Source of the DNA: Verrucomicrobiales bacterium
GTDB lineage: Bacteria > Verrucomicrobiota > Verrucomicrobiia > Verrucomicrobiales > V1-33
Direction: 5' to 3'
NCBI GenBank assembly: GCA_028293125.1
Contig: JAQGPJ010000072.1
Coordinates: forward strand, 1 to 64,000
Length of the DNA: 64,000 nt
Below, piece by piece: positions 23,631-33,541 of the stretch. The notes beneath the pieces are model-generated. The model did not search any database and had not been told where the DNA came from. It was given only the letters and a program-made list of their open reading frames with translations. Position 1 is the first letter of the stretch, and the number at the start of each line of letters is the position of its first letter. The position numbers and the translations under genes were made by a program.

Positions 23631-25253
23631 ATGCGCGCGTTCCTTCTGTGTCTCCCAGGCCTTATTCTGGGAACGGCGAGGGTCAGCCTGCCGGCGGCGG
23701 AGCCGGTGCTGACCCATGTCCATCCCGCAGGCGTGCAGGCGGGAAGTTCCACCATGGTCACTTTGGTGGGGAAGTTTGATCCATGGCCCTGCCAGGTCCA
23801 CGCCGATGTTCCCGGATTTTCCTTCACGGCCCGGAAGGAGGCTGGCACCTTTGATCTGACGGTTGATCCCGCAGTGCCTCCGGGCCCGCATCTTCTGCGG
23901 GCGGTGAATCCGGAGGGCGCCTCCACTCCTGTGGCTATTATGATCACTCAGGAGCCTCAAATTCTGGAGGCCGAGGCAAACGATGATTTCCACGCCCCCC
24001 AGGTGATGGAGACGGGCACCACCGCCACCGTCAACGGCTGCTTGGCCCAGAGCGATGATGTGGACTCTTTCGCCGTGAACCTGACCAAAGGCCGGACACT
24101 GGTGGCCTGGGTGGAGGCCTATGTGCTGGCCGCGGGATTTGATGCCATGCTACGCATCACGGATGCCAACGGAGTAACCCTTGCGTTCAACCACGACGGC
24201 CCTTCCTGCATGGACCCGCTGCTGATTTTCACGGCCCCGGCGGATGGAAAGTATGTCGTGCAGACCATGGGCCATAAGTACCCGGCGGCGACCGACATCC
24301 GGTTTCAGGGAGGACAGGACTGCGTTTACCGGCTGCATCTCACCATCGGTCCGCTGGCGCGTCACGCCTGGCCGCTGGCCCTGCCGGCACAGCATACAGG
24401 GCCCATCACCGTTGAGGGCTGGAATCTTGCTGGTCATCAATTTGAGAAGGAGCAACTGCCTCCATTCCTCTTCCCGGCACCGGTGAGCGCCCTGTCGGAG
24501 GTGACGGAAAGTGCCCCGCCCATGACTCTTGCCATTCCGTCCGCTGTCAGCGGACGCATTGCGGCCCGTGGGGAGATGGACCAGTATTTGTTTTCCGCCA
24601 AAAAGGGCGAAACCATTGACCTGTCGCTATCCGGACCGGACCTCGGATCTGAAATGGATGCCAAGGTCCGGGTGCTCAATCAACAGGGAGGGGAACTGGC
24701 GGCCAATGACGATGCCAATGGATCCACGGAGCCGCATCTGCTCTGGACCGCGCCGGAGGATGGCACCTTCACCGCCGCTGTCAGCGAGGTGACCCAGCAG
24801 GGCGGGCCGGACTATTACTACCGGTTGTGCCTTACAAATCCGGTCCCCGGAGTCAAAGCCACGGTGACGGGCCACGCGTTCAAGCTGGAGTCCGGCGGCT
24901 CCACGGATATCAAAATCAGCGTGGTCCTTGAAAACGGATTTGCTGCCCCCTTGGCTCTTGGCGCGTCCCAGCTCCCGGCAGGCATCAGCGCGGCTGAGGT
25001 TCAGGTTCCTGAAAAAGGAGGTGAGGTGACACTGGTTTTGAAGGCGGAAAAGACCGTCGGGCCGGTTTCACAGCCTTTCCAGCTCACACTCACGCTCACG
25101 GACAAGGCAAATTCAGCATCTTGGCCGGTCACTTACCGCATGATTTCCACCGCTGAAAACAATGGAGTTCCTCAGGGATACCGGAAGCTCCTCATCAATG
25201 AAACGGCATCCCTCTGGCTCACCGTGCGCAGCCCGGCCCCACCTGCTCCGTAA
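23631..25253 (+). CDS. Secreted protein with pre-peptidase C-terminal (PPC) domains
   Basis: 540 residues; signal peptide MRAFLLCLPGLILGTARVSL. An Ig/TIG-like N-terminal domain about 25-105 (VLTHVHPAGVQAGSSTMVTL). Two PPC-type beta domains, about 110-230 (VDSFAVNLTKGRTLVAWVEA ... DAMLRITDANGVTLAFNHDG) and 300-400 (MDQYLFSAKKGETIDLSLSG ... SEMDAKVRVLNQQGGELAAN). A C-terminal Ig-like part. No protease domain, so probably an accessory or binding subunit. Its stop directly abuts the next ATG (25251-25253/25254), so it is clearly co-translated with the PSD1 gene. Confidence 0.82.
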   Translation: MRAFLLCLPGLILGTARVSLPAAEPVLTHVHPAGVQAGSSTMVTLVGKFDPWPCQVHADVPGFSFTARKEAGTFDLTVDPAVPPGPHLLRAVNPEGASTPVAIMITQEPQILEAEANDDFHAPQVMETGTTATVNGCLAQSDDVDSFAVNLTKGRTLVAWVEAYVLAAGFDAMLRITDANGVTLAFNHDGPSCMDPLLIFTAPADGKYVVQTMGHKYPAATDIRFQGGQDCVYRLHLTIGPLARHAWPLALPAQHTGPITVEGWNLAGHQFEKEQLPPFLFPAPVSALSEVTESAPPMTLAIPSAVSGRIAARGEMDQYLFSAKKGETIDLSLSGPDLGSEMDAKVRVLNQQGGELAANDDANGSTEPHLLWTAPEDGTFTAAVSEVTQQGGPDYYYRLCLTNPVPGVKATVTGHAFKLESGGSTDIKISVVLENGFAAPLALGASQLPAGISAAEVQVPEKGGEVTLVLKAEKTVGPVSQPFQLTLTLTDKANSASWPVTYRMISTAENNGVPQGYRKLLINETASLWLTVRSPAPPAP

Positions 25254-28200
25254 ATGAAGCGATCCATTCCAGCACCGGCGGCCAAGGCGCGTGGCGCATG
25301 GCTCCGGACCCTCCACCGCGCCGCCCTGCGGCTTCCGGTCGTGGTGGCCGCCCTGCCGCTGCTGTGCTCCGCGGCGGCTTCTTTGCCGCCGGAGGAGACG
25401 GAGTGGTTTGAAACGCACGTGAGGTCCATTCTGGCGGAGAATTGTCAGGAGTGCCATGGTGCGAAAAAGCAGCAGGGCGGACTTCGGCTGGACTTCCGCG
25501 CCGGTTGGCAAAAAGGCGGGGGGACGGGCGTGCCTATCCTGTCCGGCAACGCCGCAGGCAGTCTGCTCATGAAAGCAGTGCGGGGTCACGACCCGGATCT
25601 GCGGATGCCGCCGAAGAAAACCTTGGAGCCCACGCAGATCGCCATTCTGGAGGAATGGATCAACCGGGGCGCTCCGGATCCACGGGAAGAGCCCGCATCG
25701 GTGAAGCGCGCCATGACCATCGAGGAGGGACGCAGCCACTGGGCTTTCCAACCGGTCCAGGATCCCGCACTGCCTGACGACAGCGGGAATGAGTGGAGCC
25801 GGCAGCCACTGGACCGCTTTGTGCTGGCGAAACTGAAGGAGGCGGGGCTGAAGCCGAACGTGTCCGCAGACCGGCGCACCTTGATCCGGCGTGCGGTCTA
25901 CACCTTGACAGGGCTGCCACCCTCCTTCGAGGAGGTGGAGGCTTTTGCCGGAGACACCGCGCCGAATGCCTTTGAAAAGGTGGTGGACCGTCTGCTGGCC
26001 TCCCCCCGCTACGGCGAGCACCAGGCGCGGCACTGGCTGGATGTGGTGCGCTATTCCGACACCAAAGGCTATGTCTATGGCCGGGAGGAGAAGCGCTGGG
26101 TGCAGGCCGCGCCCTACCGCGACTGGGTGGTGCGCTCGCTCAATGAGGACATGCCTTATGACCGCTTTCTGCTCCTCCAGTTGGCGGCGGACCAGCTGGC
26201 GCCCGCGGATTCACCCGATTTGGCGGCCATGGGATTCCTCACGCTGGGACGGCGCTTTTTAGGGGTGACGCATGACATTATCGATGACCGCATCGATGTC
26301 ACCATGCGCGGCACGCAGGCGCTCACGGTGGCCTGCTCGCGCTGCCACGACCACAAATTCGATCCCATCCCCGCCCGCGACTATTACTCGCTCTATGGCA
26401 TTTTCCGCAGCAGCGCCGAGGCGGTGGTCAACTGTGGGGAAATCACCGCGAAGGATCCGGCTTTTGAGAAGGAGCTGACTGCCCGTCAGGAAAAACTGCG
26501 CACGGAAATGACCACACGCCGGGAGGAGCAGGCGGCACGGGTGCGGTCCAGAGTGGCGGATTATCTCCTGGCGCAGCTGGAACTCGACAAATACCCGGAG
26601 GAGAGCTTTTCCCAGATCATCGCGGAGGGCGACCTGAACCCGCTTTTCGTGCGGCGCTGGCAGAGCCGTCTGGCGGCGGACAAGGCGGATGCCCGTCCCA
26701 TTTTCGCCTCATGGACAGCACTTGCCGGGGGGAAGAACGCGGATCCCGGACAGCTGCGGGAGGCCGCAAAGGAATATGGAGCGCTTTTTGACGGGGTCGA
26801 GCGGGAGTGGCGGCAGTATGTCAGCGAAAACCCCGGCGCCACCGCACTGCCGGATCCGGAGCGTGAGCGCCTGCGGGCGGTTCTGCACGGCCCGGACTCG
26901 CCATGCCTGGTGCCGGACGAGCACATCGCCAACATTGAATTCTACTTTCCGACGGGTGTTATCGTGGATTTGTGGAAGTGGCAGGGAGAGGTGGACCGCT
27001 GGCTCCTGCAGTCGCCCGCCGCAGGGGCGGCCACCATCCTGACTGAGCGCGCCCAACCCTATACCTCCCATGTTTTTAGACGGGGCAATCCGTTGCTGAA
27101 AGGCGCGGAGACACCGCGCCAGTTCTTGCAGGTGCTGTCGCCGGCTGATGCCAGGCCGTTCACCCAGGGCGGCGGGCGGCTGGAGCTGGCACAGGCCATC
27201 GCCTCCCGGCAAAATCCGCTGACGGCCCGGGTGATGGTCAACCGCATCTGGATGCACGACTTTGGAAATGGACTTGTGAGCACGCCTAGCGATTTCGGTG
27301 CGCGCGCAGAGCCCCCCAGCCATCCGGAACTGCTCGATTGGCTGGCCTCCCGCTTCATGCAGGACGGATGGAGCCTGAAAAAACTGCACCGCCGCCTCCT
27401 GCTGTCCGCAGCCTGGCAGCAGAGTTCAGCCCCTCCGCCGGAGCCGGAAATGACGGTGGCGGCCCGGAAGGATCCCGGCAACCGCCTGCTCTGGCGCATG
27501 AATCCGCACCGGCTGACCTTTGAGGAGATGCGGGACTCATGGCTGGCGGCGGCGGAGCTGCTGGATCCACGCATGGGGGGAGCACCGGCGGAGCTTTTCA
27601 CCTCCGGCAACCACCGGCGCACTCTTTACTCGCTGGTGGACCGGGAGAATCTCACCGCCGCCCTGCGCACCTTCGATTTCGCCAATCCCGATCTCTCCAT
27701 CCCCCAGCGCACGGAGACCACTGTGCCCCAGCAGGCACTTTTTCTGCTCAATCACCCCTTCGCCGCCGGAATCGCGAGAGCTTTGGGCAGGGAGAGCGCC
27801 CCATCGGGAACCAATGAGGACCGCGCCCGCCGCCTTTACCAAAAACTGCTCCAGCGGGAGCCCCGGCCGGCGGAGATGGAGGCCATTCTTGCGTTTACCG
27901 GAACCGGAGGCAGCCCTGCCCCCGCCGGTCATTCCCCGGCTGAGGACTGGCAGTACGGATATGGCGGATGGCGTGGGGAAAGCGGGCGTCTGAAAGGCTT
28001 CACTCCCCTGCCTCACCGCACAGGGACCTCGTGGCAGGGCGGTGCTCAATGGCCGGACGCGGGACTGGGCTGGGTGCGGCTGACCGCTGAGGGCGGGCAT
28101 CCGGGCAATGACCGAGACCATGCCTCGGTGCGGCGCTGGACAGCGCCCCGCGGCGGGGAATACAGCCTCACCTCCACCCTGACGCATGAACCCAATGCGG

Positions 28201-28532
28201 GGGACGGCATCCGCGCCTTTGTGGCCCATGGCACGCGCGGGCTGCTGTGCTCCTCCACACTCAGGAACGGAGCGGCGGAGCTGAACACAGGGAAACTGTC
28301 ACTGAAAGCCGGTGACACCGTGGACTTTATCACGGATATCAACCAAACCCTGGAGAGCGACCAGTTTCTGTGGCGCATCCATATTCAGGCATTGGACAGC
28401 TCCTCCGGCCCCCCTGCGGAATGGCGGTCGGATGCCGATTTCCCTGTCGCCGCCGAGGCGAAGCCACTTACTCCATGGGAGCAGTTGGCCCAGACGCTGA
28501 TGCTGACCAACGAGTTCCTCTTCACTGACTGA
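25254..28532 (+). CDS. PSD1 / planctomycete cytochrome C domain protein (DUF1549-DUF1553)
   Basis: 1,092 residues. A long positively charged N-terminus precedes the hydrophobic segment LPVVVAALPLLCSAAASLPP, acting as signal or anchor. PSCyt1 cytochrome with CQECHGAKKQQGGLRLDFR (about 63-81). DUF1549 about 180-370 (DRFVLAKLKEAGLKPNVSAD, RHWLDVVRYSDTKGY, CSRCHDHKFDPIPARDYYSL). DUF1553 about 640-880 (ARVMVNRIWMHDFGNGLVST, QRTETTVPQQALFLLNHPF). The last ~150 residues form an extra beta domain (QYGYGGWRGESGRLKGF) of carbohydrate-binding appearance. Partner of the following DUF1501 gene. The operon therefore contains two such pairs. Confidence 0.9.
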   Translation: MKRSIPAPAAKARGAWLRTLHRAALRLPVVVAALPLLCSAAASLPPEETEWFETHVRSILAENCQECHGAKKQQGGLRLDFRAGWQKGGGTGVPILSGNAAGSLLMKAVRGHDPDLRMPPKKTLEPTQIAILEEWINRGAPDPREEPASVKRAMTIEEGRSHWAFQPVQDPALPDDSGNEWSRQPLDRFVLAKLKEAGLKPNVSADRRTLIRRAVYTLTGLPPSFEEVEAFAGDTAPNAFEKVVDRLLASPRYGEHQARHWLDVVRYSDTKGYVYGREEKRWVQAAPYRDWVVRSLNEDMPYDRFLLLQLAADQLAPADSPDLAAMGFLTLGRRFLGVTHDIIDDRIDVTMRGTQALTVACSRCHDHKFDPIPARDYYSLYGIFRSSAEAVVNCGEITAKDPAFEKELTARQEKLRTEMTTRREEQAARVRSRVADYLLAQLELDKYPEESFSQIIAEGDLNPLFVRRWQSRLAADKADARPIFASWTALAGGKNADPGQLREAAKEYGALFDGVEREWRQYVSENPGATALPDPERERLRAVLHGPDSPCLVPDEHIANIEFYFPTGVIVDLWKWQGEVDRWLLQSPAAGAATILTERAQPYTSHVFRRGNPLLKGAETPRQFLQVLSPADARPFTQGGGRLELAQAIASRQNPLTARVMVNRIWMHDFGNGLVSTPSDFGARAEPPSHPELLDWLASRFMQDGWSLKKLHRRLLLSAAWQQSSAPPPEPEMTVAARKDPGNRLLWRMNPHRLTFEEMRDSWLAAAELLDPRMGGAPAELFTSGNHRRTLYSLVDRENLTAALRTFDFANPDLSIPQRTETTVPQQALFLLNHPFAAGIARALGRESAPSGTNEDRARRLYQKLLQREPRPAEMEAILAFTGTGGSPAPAGHSPAEDWQYGYGGWRGESGRLKGFTPLPHRTGTSWQGGAQWPDAGLGWVRLTAEGGHPGNDRDHASVRRWTAPRGGEYSLTSTLTHEPNAGDGIRAFVAHGTRGLLCSSTLRNGAAELNTGKLSLKAGDTVDFITDINQTLESDQFLWRIHIQALDSSSGPPAEWRSDADFPVAAEAKPLTPWEQLAQTLMLTNEFLFTD

Positions 28533-28541
28533 TCCCCCGCC

Positions 28542-29933
28542 ATGTCATCAGCCTCCCCATTCTCCACGCGCCGCGGTTTCCTGCGCCGCACCGGCATCGG
28601 TCTGGGCATGCTAGGCTTGGCGGATTTGATGGCCGGGCACAGTGCCCAGGCTTTCGCCTCCACCACCCCGCACTTCGCGCCGAAGGCCAAACGGGTCATC
28701 CATTTCTTTCTCAATGGCGGCGCGTCCCACGTGGACACCCTCGATCCCAAGCCCATGCTGGCGAAATATGCCGGAAAAGCGCTGCCGCGCACGCTCCTGA
28801 CAGAGAGAAAAACCGGCAACGCTTTTCCGTCCCCATTCAAATTTCAGCGTTATGGGGCCAGCGGCATCGAGGTCAGCGAGCTGTTCGCCAAAACGGCGGC
28901 GCACATGGATGATATTGCGGTCGTCCGCTCCATGGTGGCGCAGGTGCCGAATCACGAGCCCTCGCTGATGCTGATGAACTGCGGGGACTCCGTGCAGGCC
29001 CGGCCCAGCCTCGGCTCATGGCTGCTTTACGGGCTGGGCTCCGGCAATGAGAACCTGCCGGGATTTGTCTCCATGTGCCCCGGCGGCAGTCCCGTCAAAG
29101 GCGCGGAGAACTGGCAGTCGGCTTTCCTGCCGGGGGAATTCCAAGGGACCTATGTGGACTCGCAGTTCACCGCCGTGGACCAGTTGCTGGAGAACATCCG
29201 CAGCCCGCATACGCCTGCGGCGGCCCAGCGCCGGCAGCTGGACCTGCTGCGGACCCTGAATCTGGAGCACCGCCGGGAACGGCGGGATCCCCGTCTGGAG
29301 GCAAGAATTGAATCCATGGAACTGGCCTTCCGCATGCAGACGGAGGCGGCGGAGGCGTTCGACGTCTCACGCGAGCCCGTCGCCATGCGCGAGCTCTACG
29401 GCGAAAGCGTGCATGGCCGGCAGACCCTCATCGCCCGGCGGCTGCTGGAGCGCGGTGTGCGCTTCGTGCAGCTCTGGCACGGCGCGGGACAGCCGTGGGA
29501 CCACCACGAGCAACTGGAGACAGGCCACCGCAAGCTGGCGGCGGAGATTGACCAGCCGATTGCCGCCCTTCTGACGGATCTCAAGCAACGCGGCATGCTG
29601 GAGGACACGCTGGTGATCTGCGGCGGGGAATTCGGCCGCACGCCCACCGTGGAGATGACCGGCGCCGGAACCTCCAGCCTGGGCCGGGACCACAATCCCT
29701 ACGGTTTCAGCATCTGGATGGCTGGCGGAGGCATCAAAGGCGGCACGGTCCACGGGGCCACTGATGAATTCGGCTTCGCCGCCGTGGAGAATCCCGTGAG
29801 CGTGCATGATCTCCACGCGACCATACTACACCTGATGGGCCTGAATCATGAGCGGCTGACCTACCGCTACTCCGGGCGCGATTTCCGGCTGACGGATGTC
29901 GAGGGAACCGTGGCCCAAGCCATCCTTGCCTGA
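28542..29933 (+). CDS. DUF1501 family protein with Tat signal (second copy)
   Basis: 463 residues; twin-arginine leader STRRGFLRRTGIGLGMLGLA. Core motifs: FFLNGGASHVDTLDPKPMLA (about 47-66), PNHEPSLMLMNCGD, WDHHEQLETGHRKLAAEID, CGGEFGRTP (about 361) and GRDHNPYGFSIWMAGGGIKG. Related to but clearly distinct from the 22305-23627 protein. Last gene of the operon, 9 bp after the PSD1 gene; a graveyard of decayed genes follows. Confidence 0.9.
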   Translation: MSSASPFSTRRGFLRRTGIGLGMLGLADLMAGHSAQAFASTTPHFAPKAKRVIHFFLNGGASHVDTLDPKPMLAKYAGKALPRTLLTERKTGNAFPSPFKFQRYGASGIEVSELFAKTAAHMDDIAVVRSMVAQVPNHEPSLMLMNCGDSVQARPSLGSWLLYGLGSGNENLPGFVSMCPGGSPVKGAENWQSAFLPGEFQGTYVDSQFTAVDQLLENIRSPHTPAAAQRRQLDLLRTLNLEHRRERRDPRLEARIESMELAFRMQTEAAEAFDVSREPVAMRELYGESVHGRQTLIARRLLERGVRFVQLWHGAGQPWDHHEQLETGHRKLAAEIDQPIAALLTDLKQRGMLEDTLVICGGEFGRTPTVEMTGAGTSSLGRDHNPYGFSIWMAGGGIKGGTVHGATDEFGFAAVENPVSVHDLHATILHLMGLNHERLTYRYSGRDFRLTDVEGTVAQAILA

Positions 29934-29971
29934 ATTGCCGGATCTTGAAGCCGTCCGGTGAGGGCGGACAG

Positions 29972-30365
29972 ATGATGCCTCAGAATCTGAAGAAACTTGA
30001 GAATCAGCGAAGATATGCGACGCTGGTGGCGCTGGCTATTGAGGGGTGAGCCACTGTGGTTGACCAGATCATTGACCTTCACGACCGCATCATGGGCAGC
30101 TGCTCAACGCCGCCCGGCACAAACACCAGCAGCGCTTCCAGCAGTCCGGACAACGGATCAACGAGCAGCTTCTGGTTGATGGAAAAATCGGACACGCGCT
30201 GGTGAAGCGAAAGCGGAGGGAAAAGATGCCTTTGCGGCCATCGAGGACGTGCCGCCATGGAAGGAGTTCGCGGCCAGTGTCGCGGAGACCGGCAAACTTT
30301 CCCAGCCCGAGGAGTTCGATTTCATCCACCTGCTGGCGGAAAGCTGGCCGATCATCCGCCCCTAG
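29972..30365 (+). pseudogene. Remnant of a Tn3-family transposase
   Basis: Reassembled over three frames: NLKKLENQRRYATLVALAIE, stop at 30047, VVDQIIDLHDRIMG, shift, LLNAARHKHQQRFQQSGQRI, shift, EGKDAFAAIEDVPPWKEFAA then SVAETGKLSQPEEFDFIHLL, and a TAG at 30363. This matches the N-terminal half of large Tn3 transposases (the HKHQQ and PEDFDF-type segments). No catalytic half, resolvase or 38-bp ends were seen. A dead fragment. Confidence 0.65.
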
Positions 30366-30840
30366 GCTCCCACGTTGCCGGAACCGCCTGCGCCACCTTC
30401 GCCCGCTTTCAGGGGAGCAGGATCGGCGGCTGCGATTTCAAGACCCTCCGCCCTTCACCGCTCGGCACCGGCACCGACTGGGGCGGCCTTCCGGAGGCCT
30501 TGAGCAAGACCGGACAAAACTGGAGGCTCATCACTTTCACTCCGGATGAAGTGGCCTTTGACCAAGCCTCCGCTTTTCTGAAAACTGAACTTGATGCCGG
30601 CGGCCCGTGGTGGTGGATTTCAAATACATCGGCCCGCAATACCCGGTGGCAGCGTCGACCACACGCTCAACCTCTGTGGCTGTCCCGCGGTCGAAAACCT
30701 CCACATTCTCTGTAATCACGCCGTAGCCACGCCACCTCATCACCGCCGTCGACCTCAAGCACTTCCGGCGCTCCAACCACTACGGCGAACTCTTCAAAAG
30801 CGTGCACTCGCGGGCCACCTTTGCTATTAAAAACCCGTGA
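30366..30840 (+). pseudogene. Remnant of a C39-like cysteine-peptidase-fold protein
   Basis: Pieces in three frames join into one protein: GTGTDWGGLPEALSKTGQNW, WRLITFTPDEVAFDQASAF, then VVVDFKYIGPQYP, then GGSVDHTLNLCGCPAVENLH, then LITAVDLKHFRRSNHYGELF and AIKNP with a TGA ending at 30840. The 'DHTLNLCG' His region and the preceding 'VVVDFKYIGPQYPGG' resemble C39-like peptidase domains. At least three single-base losses; no start. The family call is tentative. Confidence 0.5.
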
Positions 30841-31001
30841 TATTCTCTTCCATAAAAAAACCCGATCTGACCCACGGAAAGCTTCCGGTCAACCTCTTCC
30901 GGCCTGCCGTGTTCTTTTGTGCCCGATCCCTGCCGGCGGAGAATCGACCGCTTCCACTCTTCGTCTCCGCCGGCCAGTCCACGCGGGAGGCGCGGACTTT
31001 G

Positions 31002-33419
31002 ATGAAATTCCTGCTCCCCGCGCTCGTTTCCGCTGCCATCCTCTTTACCCTCCTTCCGGCGATGGCTGCCGGCGGGCGCCAGTCCCTAACTATTCCCGAC
31101 TTTACCAAAGGTGGCATCATCCCCGCAGGTGCAAGTCATGATTGGAACCTTGGCCCCACGGGGCTTCGCGGCTGGATGTTTTGCGACCAACTGGTGACTT
31201 CCGATGCCCGCCAGATTTCCATTACCAAATTGGAAAAAGGCTCGCCAGCCGATGGAATCCTCATGGTGGGCGACGTCATCCTCGGTGTCGGCGGCAAGCC
31301 GTTTTCTTACGACCCGCGCACCGAGTTCGGCAAGTCAGTCACCAGCGCCGAATCCGAAGCGGGCGGCGGAAATCTAACCTTGATCCGGTGGCGGGCGGGT
31401 CAATCGGAGGAGGTCGTGATAAAACTTCCGGTTCTCGGCAGCTATTGCCCGACTGCTCCCTTCGACTGCACAAAATCGAAGCGTATTCTCGAACGGGGAT
31501 GCAAGGCACTGGCGCTGCGGATGACTGATCCATCATACTCCGGGCTTCGCAACCAGGATCCCATCGCGCGTTCCCTGAATGCACTCGCGCTGGTGGCCAG
31601 CGGGGATGCGGCCTATTTACCGCTCGTTAAAAAGGAAGCCCAGTGGGCGGCGGAGTTCTCCGCGGCCAGTATGCAAACCTGGCACTATGGCTACGTCATG
31701 ATGCTGCTTTCGGAATATGTGATGGCCACCGGCGACCAGTCCGTAATGCCAGGCCTGAAGCGGCTCGCGCTCGAAGCTGCCAAGGGTCAGAGCGCGGTCG
31801 GCTCGTGGGGCCATGGCTTCGCGTTGCCGGGTGGACGACTCGGCGGCTACGGGATGATGAACTCTCCTGGACTGCCCCTGACGATTTCACTGGTGATGGC
31901 CCGTGCGGCGGGCGTAAAGGACCCGGCGGTGGATCTTGCGATCGAACGAAGCGCGAAGCTGCTGCGCTTTTACATCGGCAAGGGAGCAATCCCCTACGGC
32001 GACCATCACCCGTGGACCGAGAGCCACGACGACAACGGCAAGTGTGGCATGGCGGCGGTCCTCTTTGATCTGCTGGGCGAGGCTACAGGAGCGGAGTTCT
32101 TTTCACGCATGAGCGTCGCCTCCCACGGACCGGAGCGCGACTGCGGGCACACGGGAAATTTCTTCAATATACTTTGGGCCGTGCCCGGCATCGCCCAGTC
32201 CGGCCCTCATGCCACGGGAGCGTGGATGCAGGAGTTTGGGGGTTGGTATTTCGATCTCGCGCGGCGGTGGGAGGACTCCTTCCTTCATCAGGGACCGCCG
32301 GAGCCTGGTGATGACAGCTACGCGGGCTGGGACTGCACCGGTGGCTACCTGCTGGCCTATGCGCTTCCTCTCAAAAAAATTTATCTGACAGGAAAGCGCA
32401 AGGGAGCGGCTCCGCTCCTGGACGCCGCCACGGCGCATTCCCTCATTCTTGATGGGCACGGCTGGAGCAACAAGGACCGCGACAGCGCCTACGGCAAATT
32501 GAGCTCTGACCAACTCATGGAACGCCTGAGCAGTTGGTCTCCGGTGGTGCGTGAACGGGCGGCACTGGCGCTGGCCCGCCGCAGGGAGAATACCCTTCCA
32601 GCACTGCTCAAGCTGCTCGATGCTCCGGACCTCGAATCCCGCTACGGCGCCTGCCAGGCAATCATTGCGCTTAAGGGGCGCGCCGCGCCTGCCGTGGCAC
32701 CCCTGCGGAAATCCTTGGAAGCAAAGGACCTGTGGCTGCGCATCAAAGCGGCGGAGGCCCTGGCCAGCATCGGTGCCCCGGCCATGTCGGCAGTGCCCGA
32801 ACTCCTGGAACTGCTGGCTCAAGCCGATCCGGTGAACGATCCCCGCGGGATGCAGCAACGGTATCTTTCTTTCGCCCTTTTCGATAGAGACGGTGGAATG
32901 CTCAGCCAGTCATTGGATGGCGTGGATCCTGATATTCTGTACAAAGCGGTGAAGGCCGGACTCAGGAACCAGGATGGCCGCGCGCGGGGCAGCATGGGCT
33001 CTGTCTATGGGAATCTCTCCGCCGGGAAAATCCAACCCTTGTTGCCCGCCATTTATCAGGCGGTCATCGAACCGGCTCCCAGCGGCGAAATGTTTGCCGA
33101 TACCATCCGGGTGGAGGGACTCCGGCTGCTGGCCAAACACGGGATCGAGGAAGGAATCAACGCCTGCGTGGAATACACGCGCGATCAGAATCCGTGGGAT
33201 AGCCAGGAGCGAACCCCCGAATTGATGAAAATCCTGCTCACTTACGGTGCCCACGCGAAGTCGGTCATTCCGGAACTGACACGGATCGCCGATTATTTTG
33301 AAAAAGACGAAAAAGATTTCCCTGCCGAGCTGATGGCTAAGAAGGCCAAGTGCGTCCGGGAAACCATCGCCGCCATCGAAACCGCGACGGACCGCCCGGA
33401 ACTCATCCGCCTCAAATGA
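31002..33419 (+). CDS. DUF6288-like protein with PDZ-like and HEAT-repeat regions
   Basis: 805 residues from ATG 31002: GGGAGG lies upstream and the start opens a signal peptide (MKFLLPALVSAAILFTLLPAMA). Residues ~25-145 include ISITKLEKGSPADGILMVGD and LGVGGKPFSYDPRTEF, a PDZ-like pattern. The middle (~150-490) is an alpha-helical toroid-like region with AHGTGNF-type segments (DCGHTGNFFNILWAVPGIAQ, GWDCTGGYLLAYALPLKKIY), as in DUF6288 proteins. Residues ~500-640 carry HEAT-like repeats (VRERAALALARR, LRIKAAEALASIGAPAMSAV). Secreted; substrate unknown. The next gene, a SASA esterase, follows after 122 bp. Confidence 0.75.
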   Translation: MKFLLPALVSAAILFTLLPAMAAGGRQSLTIPDFTKGGIIPAGASHDWNLGPTGLRGWMFCDQLVTSDARQISITKLEKGSPADGILMVGDVILGVGGKPFSYDPRTEFGKSVTSAESEAGGGNLTLIRWRAGQSEEVVIKLPVLGSYCPTAPFDCTKSKRILERGCKALALRMTDPSYSGLRNQDPIARSLNALALVASGDAAYLPLVKKEAQWAAEFSAASMQTWHYGYVMMLLSEYVMATGDQSVMPGLKRLALEAAKGQSAVGSWGHGFALPGGRLGGYGMMNSPGLPLTISLVMARAAGVKDPAVDLAIERSAKLLRFYIGKGAIPYGDHHPWTESHDDNGKCGMAAVLFDLLGEATGAEFFSRMSVASHGPERDCGHTGNFFNILWAVPGIAQSGPHATGAWMQEFGGWYFDLARRWEDSFLHQGPPEPGDDSYAGWDCTGGYLLAYALPLKKIYLTGKRKGAAPLLDAATAHSLILDGHGWSNKDRDSAYGKLSSDQLMERLSSWSPVVRERAALALARRRENTLPALLKLLDAPDLESRYGACQAIIALKGRAAPAVAPLRKSLEAKDLWLRIKAAEALASIGAPAMSAVPELLELLAQADPVNDPRGMQQRYLSFALFDRDGGMLSQSLDGVDPDILYKAVKAGLRNQDGRARGSMGSVYGNLSAGKIQPLLPAIYQAVIEPAPSGEMFADTIRVEGLRLLAKHGIEEGINACVEYTRDQNPWDSQERTPELMKILLTYGAHAKSVIPELTRIADYFEKDEKDFPAELMAKKAKCVRETIAAIETATDRPELIRLK

Positions 33420-33541
33420 CATGATGAAGCAGGAATATTTTCCGGTGATGGGTGTGCAGGTGGAAAAGAAGCGAGAGGTCTCCGCGCCCGAGGCTGTCCA
33501 CGAATATCGCTGTGCGGCCAAAGTTTGCGTCTCCAATAAAT

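Noticed and set aside
33421-33541. A short gene between the DUF6288 and SASA genes
   Set aside because: The frames there only extend the esterase upstream of its signal peptide or run into it out of frame; no independent start or protein-like sequence.
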